A stretch of DNA of 64,000 nucleotides from assembly GCA_017541275.1 (NCBI GenBank), contig JAFXZM010000020.1, forward strand, positions 1 to 64,000, given 5' to 3'. A model generated the notes under the pieces. It had not been told where the DNA came from, did not search any database, and saw only the letters and a list, made by a program, of their open reading frames with translations. The translations under genes were made by a program, and so were the position numbers. Position 1 is the stretch's first letter. The number at the start of each line of letters is the position of its first letter. Origin of the DNA: Oscillospiraceae bacterium. GTDB taxonomy: Bacteria; Bacillota; Clostridia; Oscillospirales; Ruminococcaceae. Positions 8,108 through 16,327 of this stretch are shown in pieces.

Positions 8108-8144
8108 AAAAGCATGCAAAGGCTACAAAAGAAGGAGAACCCAT

Positions 8145-8876
8145 ATGCATTCCATTCTGATTACAAACGACGACGGCATCACCGCCGGCGGCCTGATCCG
8201 GCTTGCGCAGGCGGCATTGGAATTCGGCGAGGTGTGGGTCGTTGCGCCGGAAACCCAGCGCAGCGCTGCTTCACACAGCATCTCGCTGCACAGTCACATT
8301 GACGTTTTCCCGCACGATTTTCCGGTCGCAGGCGTACACGCATTTGCATGCAGCGGCACGCCCGGTGACTGTGTGCGGGTCGGCAGCCTGAACATCATGC
8401 CGCACGCTCCTGATACGGTGCTGTCAGGCATCAATTACGGCTATAATGTCGCTTCCGATATCCAGTATTCCGCGACGGCCGGCGCTGCTTTTGAGGCAGC
8501 CTTTCAGGAGCTCCGCGCAATCGCGCTCTCTGAGGATGCCGTTTCCGATCATGCAGTCACCGACGCCTATCTGCATGAGGTGCTTGCGCGGCTGCTGGAG
8601 GAGGAGCCGTTTCCCGGTCAGATTCGCAACGTCAATTTTCCGAGCTGCCCGCTTTCCGCATGCAGGGGCATCCGCTGGAATACGAAGGTTTCCCGCGGCA
8701 TGATCTTCCGCGACCATTATAATATGCTGGAGACACTCCCCGGCGGCGGCAGACGGTTTATGGTCGAGGGTGAGCTGACGCAGGCAGCCGAGGAGGACAC
8801 CGATTTCCGCGCCATTCTTGACGGCTTTGTTTCAGTCGGCACGGTCAACAACATCGGCTTTCCCGTGATATTATAA
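8145..8876 (+). CDS. surE: 5'/3'-nucleotidase SurE
   Basis: Metal-dependent survival-protein-E phosphatase that removes phosphate from nucleoside monophosphates in the cytoplasm. The N terminus ILITNDDGI contains the metal-binding Asp-Asp pair; VVAPETQRSAASHSI and the later LSGINYGYN / YSATAGAA segments are the other conserved active-site motifs. At 243 aa it is the usual size. The start at ATG 8145 is chosen because GAAGGAG stands 7 bases before it; the frame is open further upstream but has no ribosome site there. It has its own promoter and converges on the next gene. Confidence 0.95.
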   Translation: MHSILITNDDGITAGGLIRLAQAALEFGEVWVVAPETQRSAASHSISLHSHIDVFPHDFPVAGVHAFACSGTPGDCVRVGSLNIMPHAPDTVLSGINYGYNVASDIQYSATAGAAFEAAFQELRAIALSEDAVSDHAVTDAYLHEVLARLLEEEPFPGQIRNVNFPSCPLSACRGIRWNTKVSRGMIFRDHYNMLETLPGGGRRFMVEGELTQAAEEDTDFRAILDGFVSVGTVNNIGFPVIL

Positions 8877-8907
8877 TTCGGGATTGCTGCACGGAAAATG
8901 AGAAAAA

Positions 8908-8970
8908 AGGCTCCGCCCTCAGATTTCTGCCGGGGATATTATCCCTTTGTCGGAGTTTGGGGCGGAGCCT
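8908..8970 (-). terminator. Terminator between surE and the ferredoxin gene
   Basis: AGGCTCCGCCC (8908-8918) pairs with GGGCGGAGCCT (8960-8970), an 11-bp stem with a loop that contains a smaller GGGATA/TATCCC stem. On the minus strand a T6 run follows, so it mainly ends the minus-strand transcript, and can act on surE as well. Confidence 0.75.
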
Positions 8971-8994
8971 CTTTATCAATGCATCGCAGATTTC

Positions 8995-9732
8995 TCAGCG
9001 CAGAATCGGGTTTACATATCTGCTGCGGCCGACAGTCTTGGAGCCGTACTCGATCGCCTGCACGGGACATCGGTTGATGCATCCCAGACAGAGATCACAC
9101 CGCGGGCTGACCCATACGGGCTTTCCGTTCTCTGTGCGGATTGCCTGTGACGGGCAGTTTTTCTCACATTTTCCGCAGTGAATGCAGGCATCCGTCACGC
9201 GGAAGGGCTTGGTGCGGTTCATCAGCAGATAGCATTTCTGCATCATCTGATCCCGCAGCCTCATCGGGATCGCCCGCGATGTGCGGTGAACGATCTCCTC
9301 ACGGATTTTTAGAATCTGACCGTTCACGCTGTCAAGGATCTCTGCGCATTCCTTCTCGGAGGGCGGTACCAGATAGATGATGCAGTTATCCGGCATGCGC
9401 ACATAAAATGCATTGTGAAGCGGGAGGCCGCGCTGCTTCAGCAGCTTTTTCAGGAATCCGGCGCTGATGCTGTGCTTGCCGCCGAGCGTCGCAACCGCAT
9501 ACACATACCCTGCGTTCTCAAGCTCCAGATGCTCGATGAAATCGCGCACAGTCGCGCCGACGGAGCTGCAATATTCCGGATAGACAAAGCCTGTGCGCTC
9601 GCCCTTCGGGACGGTAAAGCGGAATTGTCCTTTGCGCCGTGCCTCCGCCATGTCAATGAGCTGTTCGCCCTTTACGAGCAGCTTGCGTGCCGCAGCCAGC
9701 GAATTGCCGGTGCCGGTGAAATAGAAAATCAT
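8995..9732 (-). CDS. EFR1-type flavodoxin/ferredoxin protein
   Basis: Predicted electron carrier or flavin-linked redox protein in the cytoplasm. The N-terminal ~160 residues resemble flavodoxin: IFYFTGTGNSLAAAR is the FMN phosphate-binding loop. The C terminus has two 4Fe-4S motifs, CIHCGKCEKNCPSQAI (about 184-199) and CDLCLGCINRCPVQAI (about 213-228), where the ferredoxin CxxCxxCxxxC spacing is intact. This fusion matches the EFR1 family common in clostridia; the physiological partner is unknown. ATG 9732 has AAGGAGG upstream. It may share a transcript with the HD-GYP gene 57 bases upstream. Confidence 0.88.
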   Translation of the reverse strand: MIFYFTGTGNSLAAARKLLVKGEQLIDMAEARRKGQFRFTVPKGERTGFVYPEYCSSVGATVRDFIEHLELENAGYVYAVATLGGKHSISAGFLKKLLKQRGLPLHNAFYVRMPDNCIIYLVPPSEKECAEILDSVNGQILKIREEIVHRTSRAIPMRLRDQMMQKCYLLMNRTKPFRVTDACIHCGKCEKNCPSQAIRTENGKPVWVSPRCDLCLGCINRCPVQAIEYGSKTVGRSRYVNPILR

Positions 9733-9789
9733 AAGAATCCTCCTTTTTTTCTGCCGGACGGCCGGTGTTCCGGTCAGCCGGATGTGCGG

Positions 9790-11934
9790 TTATGTTTTCG
9801 GCTCCTCCGCGCTGAATTCCTCTGCGACCTTCCGGACGCGGTCGGAAGCACCGAGGAAGGCCTCTGCGACCTGCGGGTCAAAGTGCGTGCCTGCACCGTC
9901 CCGGATGATGTCCATTGCCTGCTCGAAGGAGAACGGCGGCTTATAGCTTCGCCGTGAAACCAGTGCATCAAAGACGTCAGCTACGGCCATGATGCGCGCA
10001 GAAAGCGGGATATCCTCGCCGCTGATGCCGTTCGGATAGCCTGTTCCGTCCCATTTTTCGTGATGATACTCCGAAAGGTTCCGTGCCTCCTCCAGATAGG
10101 CTGAATCCGGAACCATTGCAATAGCCCGGTCGATAATCGCGCTGCCGAGCGATGTATGCGTTTTCATCTTCACGAATTCTTCTTCGGTCAGGCGGGCCGG
10201 CTTATTCAGAATCACATCTGAAATATGGATTTTGCCGATATCATGCAGCGGGGCGGCATTCATCAGGTTTTCCACAAATTCATCCGTCAGGATCTCCGGA
10301 TACATGCCGCGTCTGCGCATTTCCTCCGCAATGATCCGGACATATGCTGCTGTTTTCCGGACATGGTCGCCGGTACTCTTATCGCGGCTTTCGACCATAT
10401 CTGCCAATACCATAATCAGGCCGTTCTGCATCTGGGAGATGGTCTCGGTTTTGTGCTGGATGTCGGTCACATAGCGGACGCTGTCTGCGGTTGTTTTGGA
10501 GAATGCGCGGTACAGTATTTCGATTTCATCGCCCGTATGGATGCGCAGTCTGCGAATCCGCTCGACATTTTCCTCCAGAGCCTCGCTGCTGTTGTAGGCG
10601 AAGGCGCCTGCGGCATAAGACATCGTATTCACCGGCAGGATGAGGTTATGCTCGACCAGCCACATCGTGACGGACAGAATAACGATAAAGAAGCCGGTCA
10701 GCAGGGAGACCAGCTTTGCCAGAAAGCTGGTGATGCTGGATGTAAGCAGATTCATCGAAATGTCGGCAGCCGCATAGCAGACGCATTTGCCGTTCGCATC
10801 GCAGACCGGCCTGTAAACCGTCAGCAGCCAGCCGTAGGAATCATCCGAAATGATCGGCTCAATCTCCTCGCCGGCCAGCAGCGACGGAACCAGATGATAG
10901 AAGGACGGGTCAAATTCAATCACATCGCCGGGATTTGAGCCGGTTGTTTCGGCGGTGTCGAGATCAAACACGACATGGCAGCCGTCCTCCTGAATCTGAT
11001 ACACATAAAGATACGTCAGGTCAGGCGTGTTTTTCATGATGAGGCTGAGCTGCTGCTCTGTCTCCGAATACCCCGGTGCAGCTTCACCGAGCGCAATGTA
11101 GTTGTCAATCTGAGAAGGGTCAAGCGCGGAAGCGGTCATTGCGGTAACGCCCTCTGCGATCTTGATATGGCTGCTGATTGTAGACCGCTGAAACAGCATC
11201 AGGCTGATTGCGGCGGAGACTGCTACAGGCAGAACCGCAGAGGCAGTCATAATGAGAACGAGCTTGGTGCGGAGCGAAATGGAGCGGCATCTGCTTTCCT
11301 TGACTGCGGCGGTCATTTTATCGGAAAGCGGTGCCTGCCAGATGCCGCCGAGCCGGTGCTTTTTCCGGCGGACAGCGGGAATGAAGCGGTACAGCAGAAT
11401 TGCCGCAGTCACGGTGATCGCATTATCCAGCAGCTCCAGCAGCACACTGGCGAGCAGCAGTGCAGGGAACCGTCCCATTGCATCGCCCTTGCAGAAGTGC
11501 AGTGCGAGACCGCTGCACATTCCGCCGATATCCGAGCCGTTCAGGAACCATGTGAGCACAGCGCCGAGCACGCCCGTCAGCAGGCCGAGCACCGGAATCA
11601 GCAGAAACGGCTTTGTTTTGCTGCGGAAAAACCGGCGGCGCGCTGCAAAGACGACAACGACTGCTGTTATCATATTGAGCGTGCCGAAGTACATTTCCTC
11701 CGGCCGGAACAGCCCGTAAATGATGTTGGTCAGGAATCCGATGATGATGCCGGGGAGGGAGCCTCCGGACGCAGATACAAGGATTGTTCCGATTGTGTCA
11801 AGCTGAAGCGGCATGTGCAGCAGAGCTGCAATGCCAATGCCGATCAGATTCAGGAGCAGTGCGAAGGCCAGAAAAATCAACTGCAGCCGCCTGCTTTTTT
11901 TACCGGTATTCGGATGCTTTTCGGATGTAGGCAT
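9790..11934 (-). CDS. Membrane HD-GYP domain protein with sensor region
   Basis: Likely signal-transduction phosphodiesterase for cyclic di-nucleotides. The first ~205 residues hold about six membrane helices resembling an ECF-transporter S component. A further helix (about 245-270), a ~160-residue extracellular Cache-like region, another helix (about 435-460) and a HAMP-like linker follow. The C-terminal domain (about 535-700) has HDIGKIHISD, HTSLG, YHHEKWDGTGYP and ADVFDAL, so the HD pair, the GYP motif and the metal ligands are intact. ATG 11934 is used because AGGAGGGAA precedes it; the longer frame to 12060 would put the promoter inside the gene. The combination of S-component-like and sensor parts in one protein is unusual. 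Confidence 0.85.
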   Translation of the reverse strand: MPTSEKHPNTGKKSRRLQLIFLAFALLLNLIGIGIAALLHMPLQLDTIGTILVSASGGSLPGIIIGFLTNIIYGLFRPEEMYFGTLNMITAVVVVFAARRRFFRSKTKPFLLIPVLGLLTGVLGAVLTWFLNGSDIGGMCSGLALHFCKGDAMGRFPALLLASVLLELLDNAITVTAAILLYRFIPAVRRKKHRLGGIWQAPLSDKMTAAVKESRCRSISLRTKLVLIMTASAVLPVAVSAAISLMLFQRSTISSHIKIAEGVTAMTASALDPSQIDNYIALGEAAPGYSETEQQLSLIMKNTPDLTYLYVYQIQEDGCHVVFDLDTAETTGSNPGDVIEFDPSFYHLVPSLLAGEEIEPIISDDSYGWLLTVYRPVCDANGKCVCYAAADISMNLLTSSITSFLAKLVSLLTGFFIVILSVTMWLVEHNLILPVNTMSYAAGAFAYNSSEALEENVERIRRLRIHTGDEIEILYRAFSKTTADSVRYVTDIQHKTETISQMQNGLIMVLADMVESRDKSTGDHVRKTAAYVRIIAEEMRRRGMYPEILTDEFVENLMNAAPLHDIGKIHISDVILNKPARLTEEEFVKMKTHTSLGSAIIDRAIAMVPDSAYLEEARNLSEYHHEKWDGTGYPNGISGEDIPLSARIMAVADVFDALVSRRSYKPPFSFEQAMDIIRDGAGTHFDPQVAEAFLGASDRVRKVAEEFSAEEPKT

Positions 11935-11970
11935 AACAATTCCCTCCTCATATTTGCCAATTCTACCTGT

Positions 11971-11999
11971 ATTATAGCATATTATATGAAAAAGTGCAA
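11971..11999 (-). promoter_or_regulatory. Promoter of the HD-GYP gene
   Basis: On the minus strand TTGCAC (11994-11999) and TATAAT (11971-11976) with 17-base spacing; CCCCA precedes the -35 box. A second TATAAT-like run lies inside the spacer. Confidence 0.8.
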
Positions 12000-12089
12000 T
12001 GGGGAATATGAGAAAAACCGACAGGAATGGAAGCATGGGAGCAAAATCGGAGCCGGGCACTGCCCGGTGATTTTATTTCGCTGCTCCCA

Positions 12090-12118
12090 TTGAACTTTTT
12101 TGCGTTTTATGGTATAAT
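12090..12118 (+). promoter_or_regulatory. Promoter of lepA
   Basis: TTGAAC (12090-12095) and TATAAT (12113-12118), spacing 17, preceded by CTGCTCCCA and with ATGG before the -10. The same flanks occur at 39700-39735. Confidence 0.85.
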
Positions 12119-12153
12119 AGTAGCGCATACACAGTGAAACGGAGGAATCCCAA

Positions 12154-13956
12154 GTGGCAGATCAGCATATCCGCAATTTCAGCATTATCGCGCACATCGA
12201 CCACGGCAAATCGACGCTTGCCGACCGCATTCTCGAAAAGACCTGTGCGGTTGCCGTCCGGGACATGGAAGCGCAGCTCCTCGACAATATGGACATTGAG
12301 CGGGAACGCGGCATTACGATCAAGGCGCGTGCCGTGGCGCTCGATTATACGGCAAAGGACGGCGAGGTCTATCGCTTCAATCTCATTGACACGCCGGGCC
12401 ATGTGGACTTCAATTATGAGGTCAGCCGATCACTGGCAGCCTGTGAGGGCGCGATTCTGATTATCGACGCTTCACAGGGCATTGAGGCGCAGACGCTCGC
12501 GAATACTTATCTGGCAGTTGAGGCAGACCTTGAAATTCTGCCGGTCATCAACAAAATAGACCTGCCCTCCGCCGAGCCGGAGCGCGTTGCGCAGGAGGTC
12601 GAGAATGTCATCGGCATCCCGTGCATGGACGCGCCGCGCGTTTCGGCGAAAATGGGCACGAATATCGAAGAAGTGCTGGAACGCATCGTCACCGATATTC
12701 CCGCTCCGCAGGGCGATGAGAGCGCACCGCTTCAGGCATTGATCTTCGACAGCTATTACGACTCCTATAAGGGCGTTATCATCTATGTCCGCGTAAAAGA
12801 AGGTACCGTGAAAACCGGCGACCGCATCCGGCTCATGGCGACCGGCGCGGAGTTCACGGTCGTCGAAGCCGGTGTAATGAGCGCGACCGAGCATATCAAC
12901 CGCGGCATTCTGAAGGCAGGTGAGGTCGGTTATCTCACAGCCTCGATCAAGAGCATCGGCGACACCAGAGTCGGCGATACCGTGACGCTTGCAGACCGGC
13001 CCTGCGGCAAGCCGCTGCCGGGCTACCGCAAGGTCAGTCCGATGGTGTTCTCCGGCATTTATCCCGCCGACGGCGCACATTATAACGATCTGCGCGATGC
13101 ACTGGAAAAGCTCCGGCTCAACGATGCCGCGCTGACCTTCGAGCCGGAAAGCTCCGTGGCACTGGGCTTCGGGTTCCGGTGCGGCTTCCTCGGCCTGCTC
13201 CATATGGAGATCATTCAGGAGCGTCTGGAGCGCGAATATGACCTTGACCTTGTGACGACCGCGCCTTCTGTTATCTACCGCGTGACGCTGACAAGCGGAG
13301 AGGTCATGATGATCGACAACCCGTCGAATTATCCGAATCCCGCGAATATTGCCGACGCAGAGGAGCCGGTCGTCAAGGCGAGCATTTTAGCGCCGAAGGA
13401 GTATGTCGGCGGCATCATGGATCTCTGTCAGGAGCGCCGCGGCGTGTTCAAGGACATGCAGTATCTTGACGATGTGCGCGTGGAGATGCACTATACGCTG
13501 CCGCTGAATGAGATCATCTACGACTTTTTTGATGCGCTGAAATCGCGCACAAGAGGCTATGCCTCGCTCGATTATGAGCTTGCAGGCTATGAGGGCAGCA
13601 AGCTCGTGAAGCTCGATTTCATGCTGAACGGCGATATTGTCGATGCGCTGTCATTTATCGTGCATCAGGACAAGGCCTATCCGAGAGCGCGGAAAATCGC
13701 GGAGAAGCTGAAGGAGAATATCCCGCGCCAGCTCTTTGAGATTCCGATTCAGGCGGCGATCGGCGGAAAGATCATCGCCAGAGAGACCGTCAAGGCGCTG
13801 CGGAAGGATGTTCTTGCCAAGTGCTACGGCGGTGATATCACGCGAAAGAAGAAGCTCCTCGAAAAGCAGAAAGAGGGCAAGAAGCGCATGCGTCAGCTCG
13901 GTACGGTCGAGGTGCCGTCCGATGCATTCATGGCCGTGCTGAAATTTGATGAATAA
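12154..13956 (+). CDS. lepA: Elongation factor 4 (back-translocating GTPase LepA)
   Basis: Ribosomal GTPase of the EF-G-like translation-factor group. G1 AHIDHGKST (about residue 10-18), the switch I region with RERGITI, G3 DTPGHVDF and G4 NKIDL are all present, followed by the LepA-specific C-terminal domain ([22 protein letters not shown]). 600 aa is the normal length. The start is GTG, 8 bases after GGAGG. It opens a plus-strand run in which the small zinc-ribbon protein follows 12 bases later and hemW overlaps that, an association of lepA with hemW that is frequent in Bacillota. Confidence 0.98.
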   Translation: MADQHIRNFSIIAHIDHGKSTLADRILEKTCAVAVRDMEAQLLDNMDIERERGITIKARAVALDYTAKDGEVYRFNLIDTPGHVDFNYEVSRSLAACEGAILIIDASQGIEAQTLANTYLAVEADLEILPVINKIDLPSAEPERVAQEVENVIGIPCMDAPRVSAKMGTNIEEVLERIVTDIPAPQGDESAPLQALIFDSYYDSYKGVIIYVRVKEGTVKTGDRIRLMATGAEFTVVEAGVMSATEHINRGILKAGEVGYLTASIKSIGDTRVGDTVTLADRPCGKPLPGYRKVSPMVFSGIYPADGAHYNDLRDALEKLRLNDAALTFEPESSVALGFGFRCGFLGLLHMEIIQERLEREYDLDLVTTAPSVIYRVTLTSGEVMMIDNPSNYPNPANIADAEEPVVKASILAPKEYVGGIMDLCQERRGVFKDMQYLDDVRVEMHYTLPLNEIIYDFFDALKSRTRGYASLDYELAGYEGSKLVKLDFMLNGDIVDALSFIVHQDKAYPRARKIAEKLKENIPRQLFEIPIQAAIGGKIIARETVKALRKDVLAKCYGGDITRKKKLLEKQKEGKKRMRQLGTVEVPSDAFMAVLKFDE

Positions 13957-13968
13957 GGAGTACCTGCG

Positions 13969-14286
13969 ATGAAATTCAAATGCCCGCACTGCGGCAAAGA
14001 AACCTTTTCCCCGTGGCGGAAGATGCGCTGCGGCGGAATGACATCCTACGGAAAGCCCTGTCTCGAATGCGGACGGCGCTGTGTCAACGGCAAAACCGCA
14101 CTGATCGCGAACACTGTGCTTTCGGTCATGGGCCTCGTCGCGATCCTCTACTGTTACTTTACGTTCCGCAGCTACCGCGATGTGTTCCTGACCGGCGTGA
14201 TTCCGTTTGCCGCAACGATCATCATGCGCATTCTGTTCAATATGTTTGTCGGCGATCTGGTGCCGGCGCTGAAAACGCGGAAATGA
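13969..14286 (+). CDS. Small zinc-ribbon membrane protein
   Basis: 105-residue protein of unknown function. CPHCGKE and CLECGRR (residues 5-11 and 33-39) form a likely zinc ribbon; two hydrophobic helices follow (about 46-65 and 72-92). It lies between lepA and hemW, with GGAG 8 bases before ATG, and its stop overlaps the hemW start (ATGA), so the three are probably co-transcribed. A similar layout of zinc ribbon plus two helices is common among uncharacterised clostridial proteins. No function is proposed. Confidence 0.75.
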   Translation: MKFKCPHCGKETFSPWRKMRCGGMTSYGKPCLECGRRCVNGKTALIANTVLSVMGLVAILYCYFTFRSYRDVFLTGVIPFAATIIMRILFNMFVGDLVPALKTRK

Positions 14287-15368
14287 CCGCTCCTGCGGGA
14301 ATCTATATCCATGTGCCGTTCTGCGCGGTAAAATGCCCCTACTGCGATTTCTATTCGCAGCGGTATGACCGGCAGACGGTGCAGGCATATACGGAGGCCG
14401 TGTGCAGGAATCTGCGTGCGCTGCCGGCCGGACTGCACGCCGATACGCTGTATTTCGGCGGCGGAACGCCCTCGCTTCTTTCCGGGGCGCAGCTTATGCA
14501 GATCACCCAAGCCGTGCGGGAGGCCGTGCAGCTTGATGCGGATGCGGAGGTGACGCTCGAAGCAAATCCGCTGACCGTGACAGCCGCCGCTCTGAACGCA
14601 TGGAAGGCGGCGGGCATCAACCGGCTCTCGCTGGGGATTCAGTCGGTGCAGCCGGAGGTGCTGCGGATTCTGGGACGGCGGCATACGCCGGAGCAGGCAA
14701 AATCTGCGGTGCTGCGGGCACAGGACGCGGGCTTTGCCAATCTCTCCGCCGACCTGATGTTCGGGCTGGCGGTGCAGGACGCGGAATGTCTCGCGGCGGA
14801 TATTGATGCGCTGACTGAAATGGATATCCCGCATATTTCTGCATATATGCTGAAAATAGAGCAGAATACGCCCTTTGCCGCACAGCCGCCTGCGCGCTGT
14901 GATGACGATGCGCAGGCCGACAGGTATCTGCAAATGCACGGGCTGCTGACAGCGGCGGGCTACGAACACTATGAGATTTCCAATTTTGCGCGTGCGGGCT
15001 TCGGGAGCCGCCATAACTGCAAATACTGGCGGCTGCATCCGTATTACGGCATCGGCCCTGCGGCGCATTCCTGCCATGACGGAAAACGCTTTGCGGTGCC
15101 GCGTGACCTTGCAGGCTTCATCGCAGACGCGGTGCAGCAGGAGGATGTCACCGAGCCGGAGGCGGAGAGCGTCACCGAACGTGTGATGCTGGGACTGCGG
15201 CTCAAAGAGGGCATCCGGACAGACATGCTGCCCGACGCAGACCGGGCACGCATCCTGCGGCGCGCCAAGCCGCTGATGCCGCAGTATCTCACATTGACTG
15301 ACGGCACGCTTGCGATGACGCCGGCGGGCTGGCTTGTCTCGAATGCGGTGCTGACGGCGCTGCTGTAA
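14283..15368 (+). CDS. hemW: Heme chaperone HemW-like radical SAM protein
   Basis: Radical SAM enzyme of the HemN/HemW group. The cluster-binding CAVKCPYCDF motif (CxxxCxxC) lies near residue 19, then YFGGGTPS, SLGIQS and HYEISNFA segments typical of this family. The length of 361 aa and this CxxxCxxCxF form fit HemW, which inserts heme, rather than the longer HemN oxidase (whose CxxxCxxCxC motif has a fourth Cys). The frame is open far upstream, but the ATG at 14283 begins exactly where the conserved protein begins and overlaps the preceding stop as ATGA. Older databases call it oxygen-independent coproporphyrinogen III oxidase. Confidence 0.93.
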   Translation: MTAPAGIYIHVPFCAVKCPYCDFYSQRYDRQTVQAYTEAVCRNLRALPAGLHADTLYFGGGTPSLLSGAQLMQITQAVREAVQLDADAEVTLEANPLTVTAAALNAWKAAGINRLSLGIQSVQPEVLRILGRRHTPEQAKSAVLRAQDAGFANLSADLMFGLAVQDAECLAADIDALTEMDIPHISAYMLKIEQNTPFAAQPPARCDDDAQADRYLQMHGLLTAAGYEHYEISNFARAGFGSRHNCKYWRLHPYYGIGPAAHSCHDGKRFAVPRDLAGFIADAVQQEDVTEPEAESVTERVMLGLRLKEGIRTDMLPDADRARILRRAKPLMPQYLTLTDGTLAMTPAGWLVSNAVLTALL

Positions 15369-15397
15369 AGCTTTGGCAGATACGAAAGGAGACTGAG

Positions 15398-15865
15398 ATG
15401 CAGCAGATCAGACCGGCGAAGGCGTCCGATGCTTCGCGCATCGCGGAGATGATCGTGACGAATTACCGCGTGAATTTTTACCCGTTTTTCCGGAATGATC
15501 CGTTTTATTTCGGCGAGCTGAATGTGCTGGACACTGCTGCGGAATATGCCGAAGGCTCCGGGGCACTCCGCTGCACCTATGTCTATGATGACGGCGTGGT
15601 CAGGGGTATGATCCGCGTGCAGGACGATGAGATCGTCAAGCTCTATGTCGAGCCGCAGTTTCAGGGGCAGGGCATCGGAGCGAAGCTGCTGCAATTCGCA
15701 GTGAAAACGCTCGGTGCAGCGTGGCTCTGGGCGCTCGAATACAATCAGCGGGGCATCGCGTTCTATCAGCGGAACGGCTTTGTCCTGACCGGCGAAACGA
15801 TGACTGAGGACGAATGGGTGCCGCTGGTGAAGCTGCGCCTGAAAACTGACCGATCATGCGAATGA
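15398..15865 (+). CDS. GNAT-family N-acetyltransferase
   Basis: Acetyl-CoA-dependent acetyltransferase of unknown substrate. The fold is shown by IRPAKASDASRIAEM at the start, the beta4 strand VKLYVEPQFQGQGIGAKLL (about 77-95), where QGQGIG is the acetyl-CoA pyrophosphate loop, and the closing ALEYNQRGIAFYQRNGFV. At 155 aa it is of ordinary size. ATG follows AAAGGAG at 6 bases. It sits 29 bases behind hemW and just before a lipoprotein gene, so it may belong to the same transcript. Confidence 0.9.
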   Translation: MQQIRPAKASDASRIAEMIVTNYRVNFYPFFRNDPFYFGELNVLDTAAEYAEGSGALRCTYVYDDGVVRGMIRVQDDEIVKLYVEPQFQGQGIGAKLLQFAVKTLGAAWLWALEYNQRGIAFYQRNGFVLTGETMTEDEWVPLVKLRLKTDRSCE

Positions 15866-15877
15866 AATGAGGTGCTT

Positions 15878-16306
15878 ATGATGCCGGCAAAACAGATCAT
15901 AATTGCGGCGGCAGCGGCGGGGCTGCTGCTGACTGCATGCGGAGATGCATCCTCCGATGATACGATTCACTATATCAAAACCTCCGTGACCTATGATACG
16001 ATCACCGATATGTATGCCGACCCTGACAGCTATCTGGGCAAGATTTATCATATATCCGGAAAGTTTTATCCGGGTACCGATCACGATTCCGGAGAAAAGT
16101 TCTATTCGGTCTATGCGGAGGGCTCGGACGGTCACGGCATCGGCATCGAGCTGGACGGCAAAGATGTCAGCTTTGACGGGTTGGAGGACTTCGATACGGT
16201 CACGGTCGAGGGCAGGCTGGAAAAACAGAAAATGCAGCACGAAGGCGAGGAAATCGAAGTACTGATCCTGCGTCTGACCGACATAAAAAAGAAAGAAGCC
16301 AAATAA
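15878..16306 (+). CDS. Small lipoprotein, possible OB-fold
   Basis: Function unknown. The N terminus has a lipoprotein signal (KQII then AAAAAGLLLTAC, Cys near residue 21). The mature part is about 120 residues with alternating strands such as YLGKIYHISGKFYPG and VTVEGRLEKQK, which suggests an OB-like beta barrel. Possible starts are GTG 15872, ATG 15878 and ATG 15881; GAGG at 15869-15872 favours one of the two ATG codons. It is followed after 21 bases by another lipoprotein gene, the CotH-type protein. Confidence 0.7.
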   Translation: MMPAKQIIIAAAAAGLLLTACGDASSDDTIHYIKTSVTYDTITDMYADPDSYLGKIYHISGKFYPGTDHDSGEKFYSVYAEGSDGHGIGIELDGKDVSFDGLEDFDTVTVEGRLEKQKMQHEGEEIEVLILRLTDIKKKEAK

Positions 16307-16327
16307 CACCGCTTAGGGGGAAATCTG

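Larger units (their letters stand above)
7735..8144. other. Divergent intergenic region feoB/surE
   Basis: 410 bases between divergent genes. It contains a ~165-base feoB leader with no recognisable riboswitch, the feoB promoter (7903-7931, minus), a MITE-like element (7951-8060) and the surE promoter (8078-8107). Short open frames here lack ribosome sites. Confidence 0.7.
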
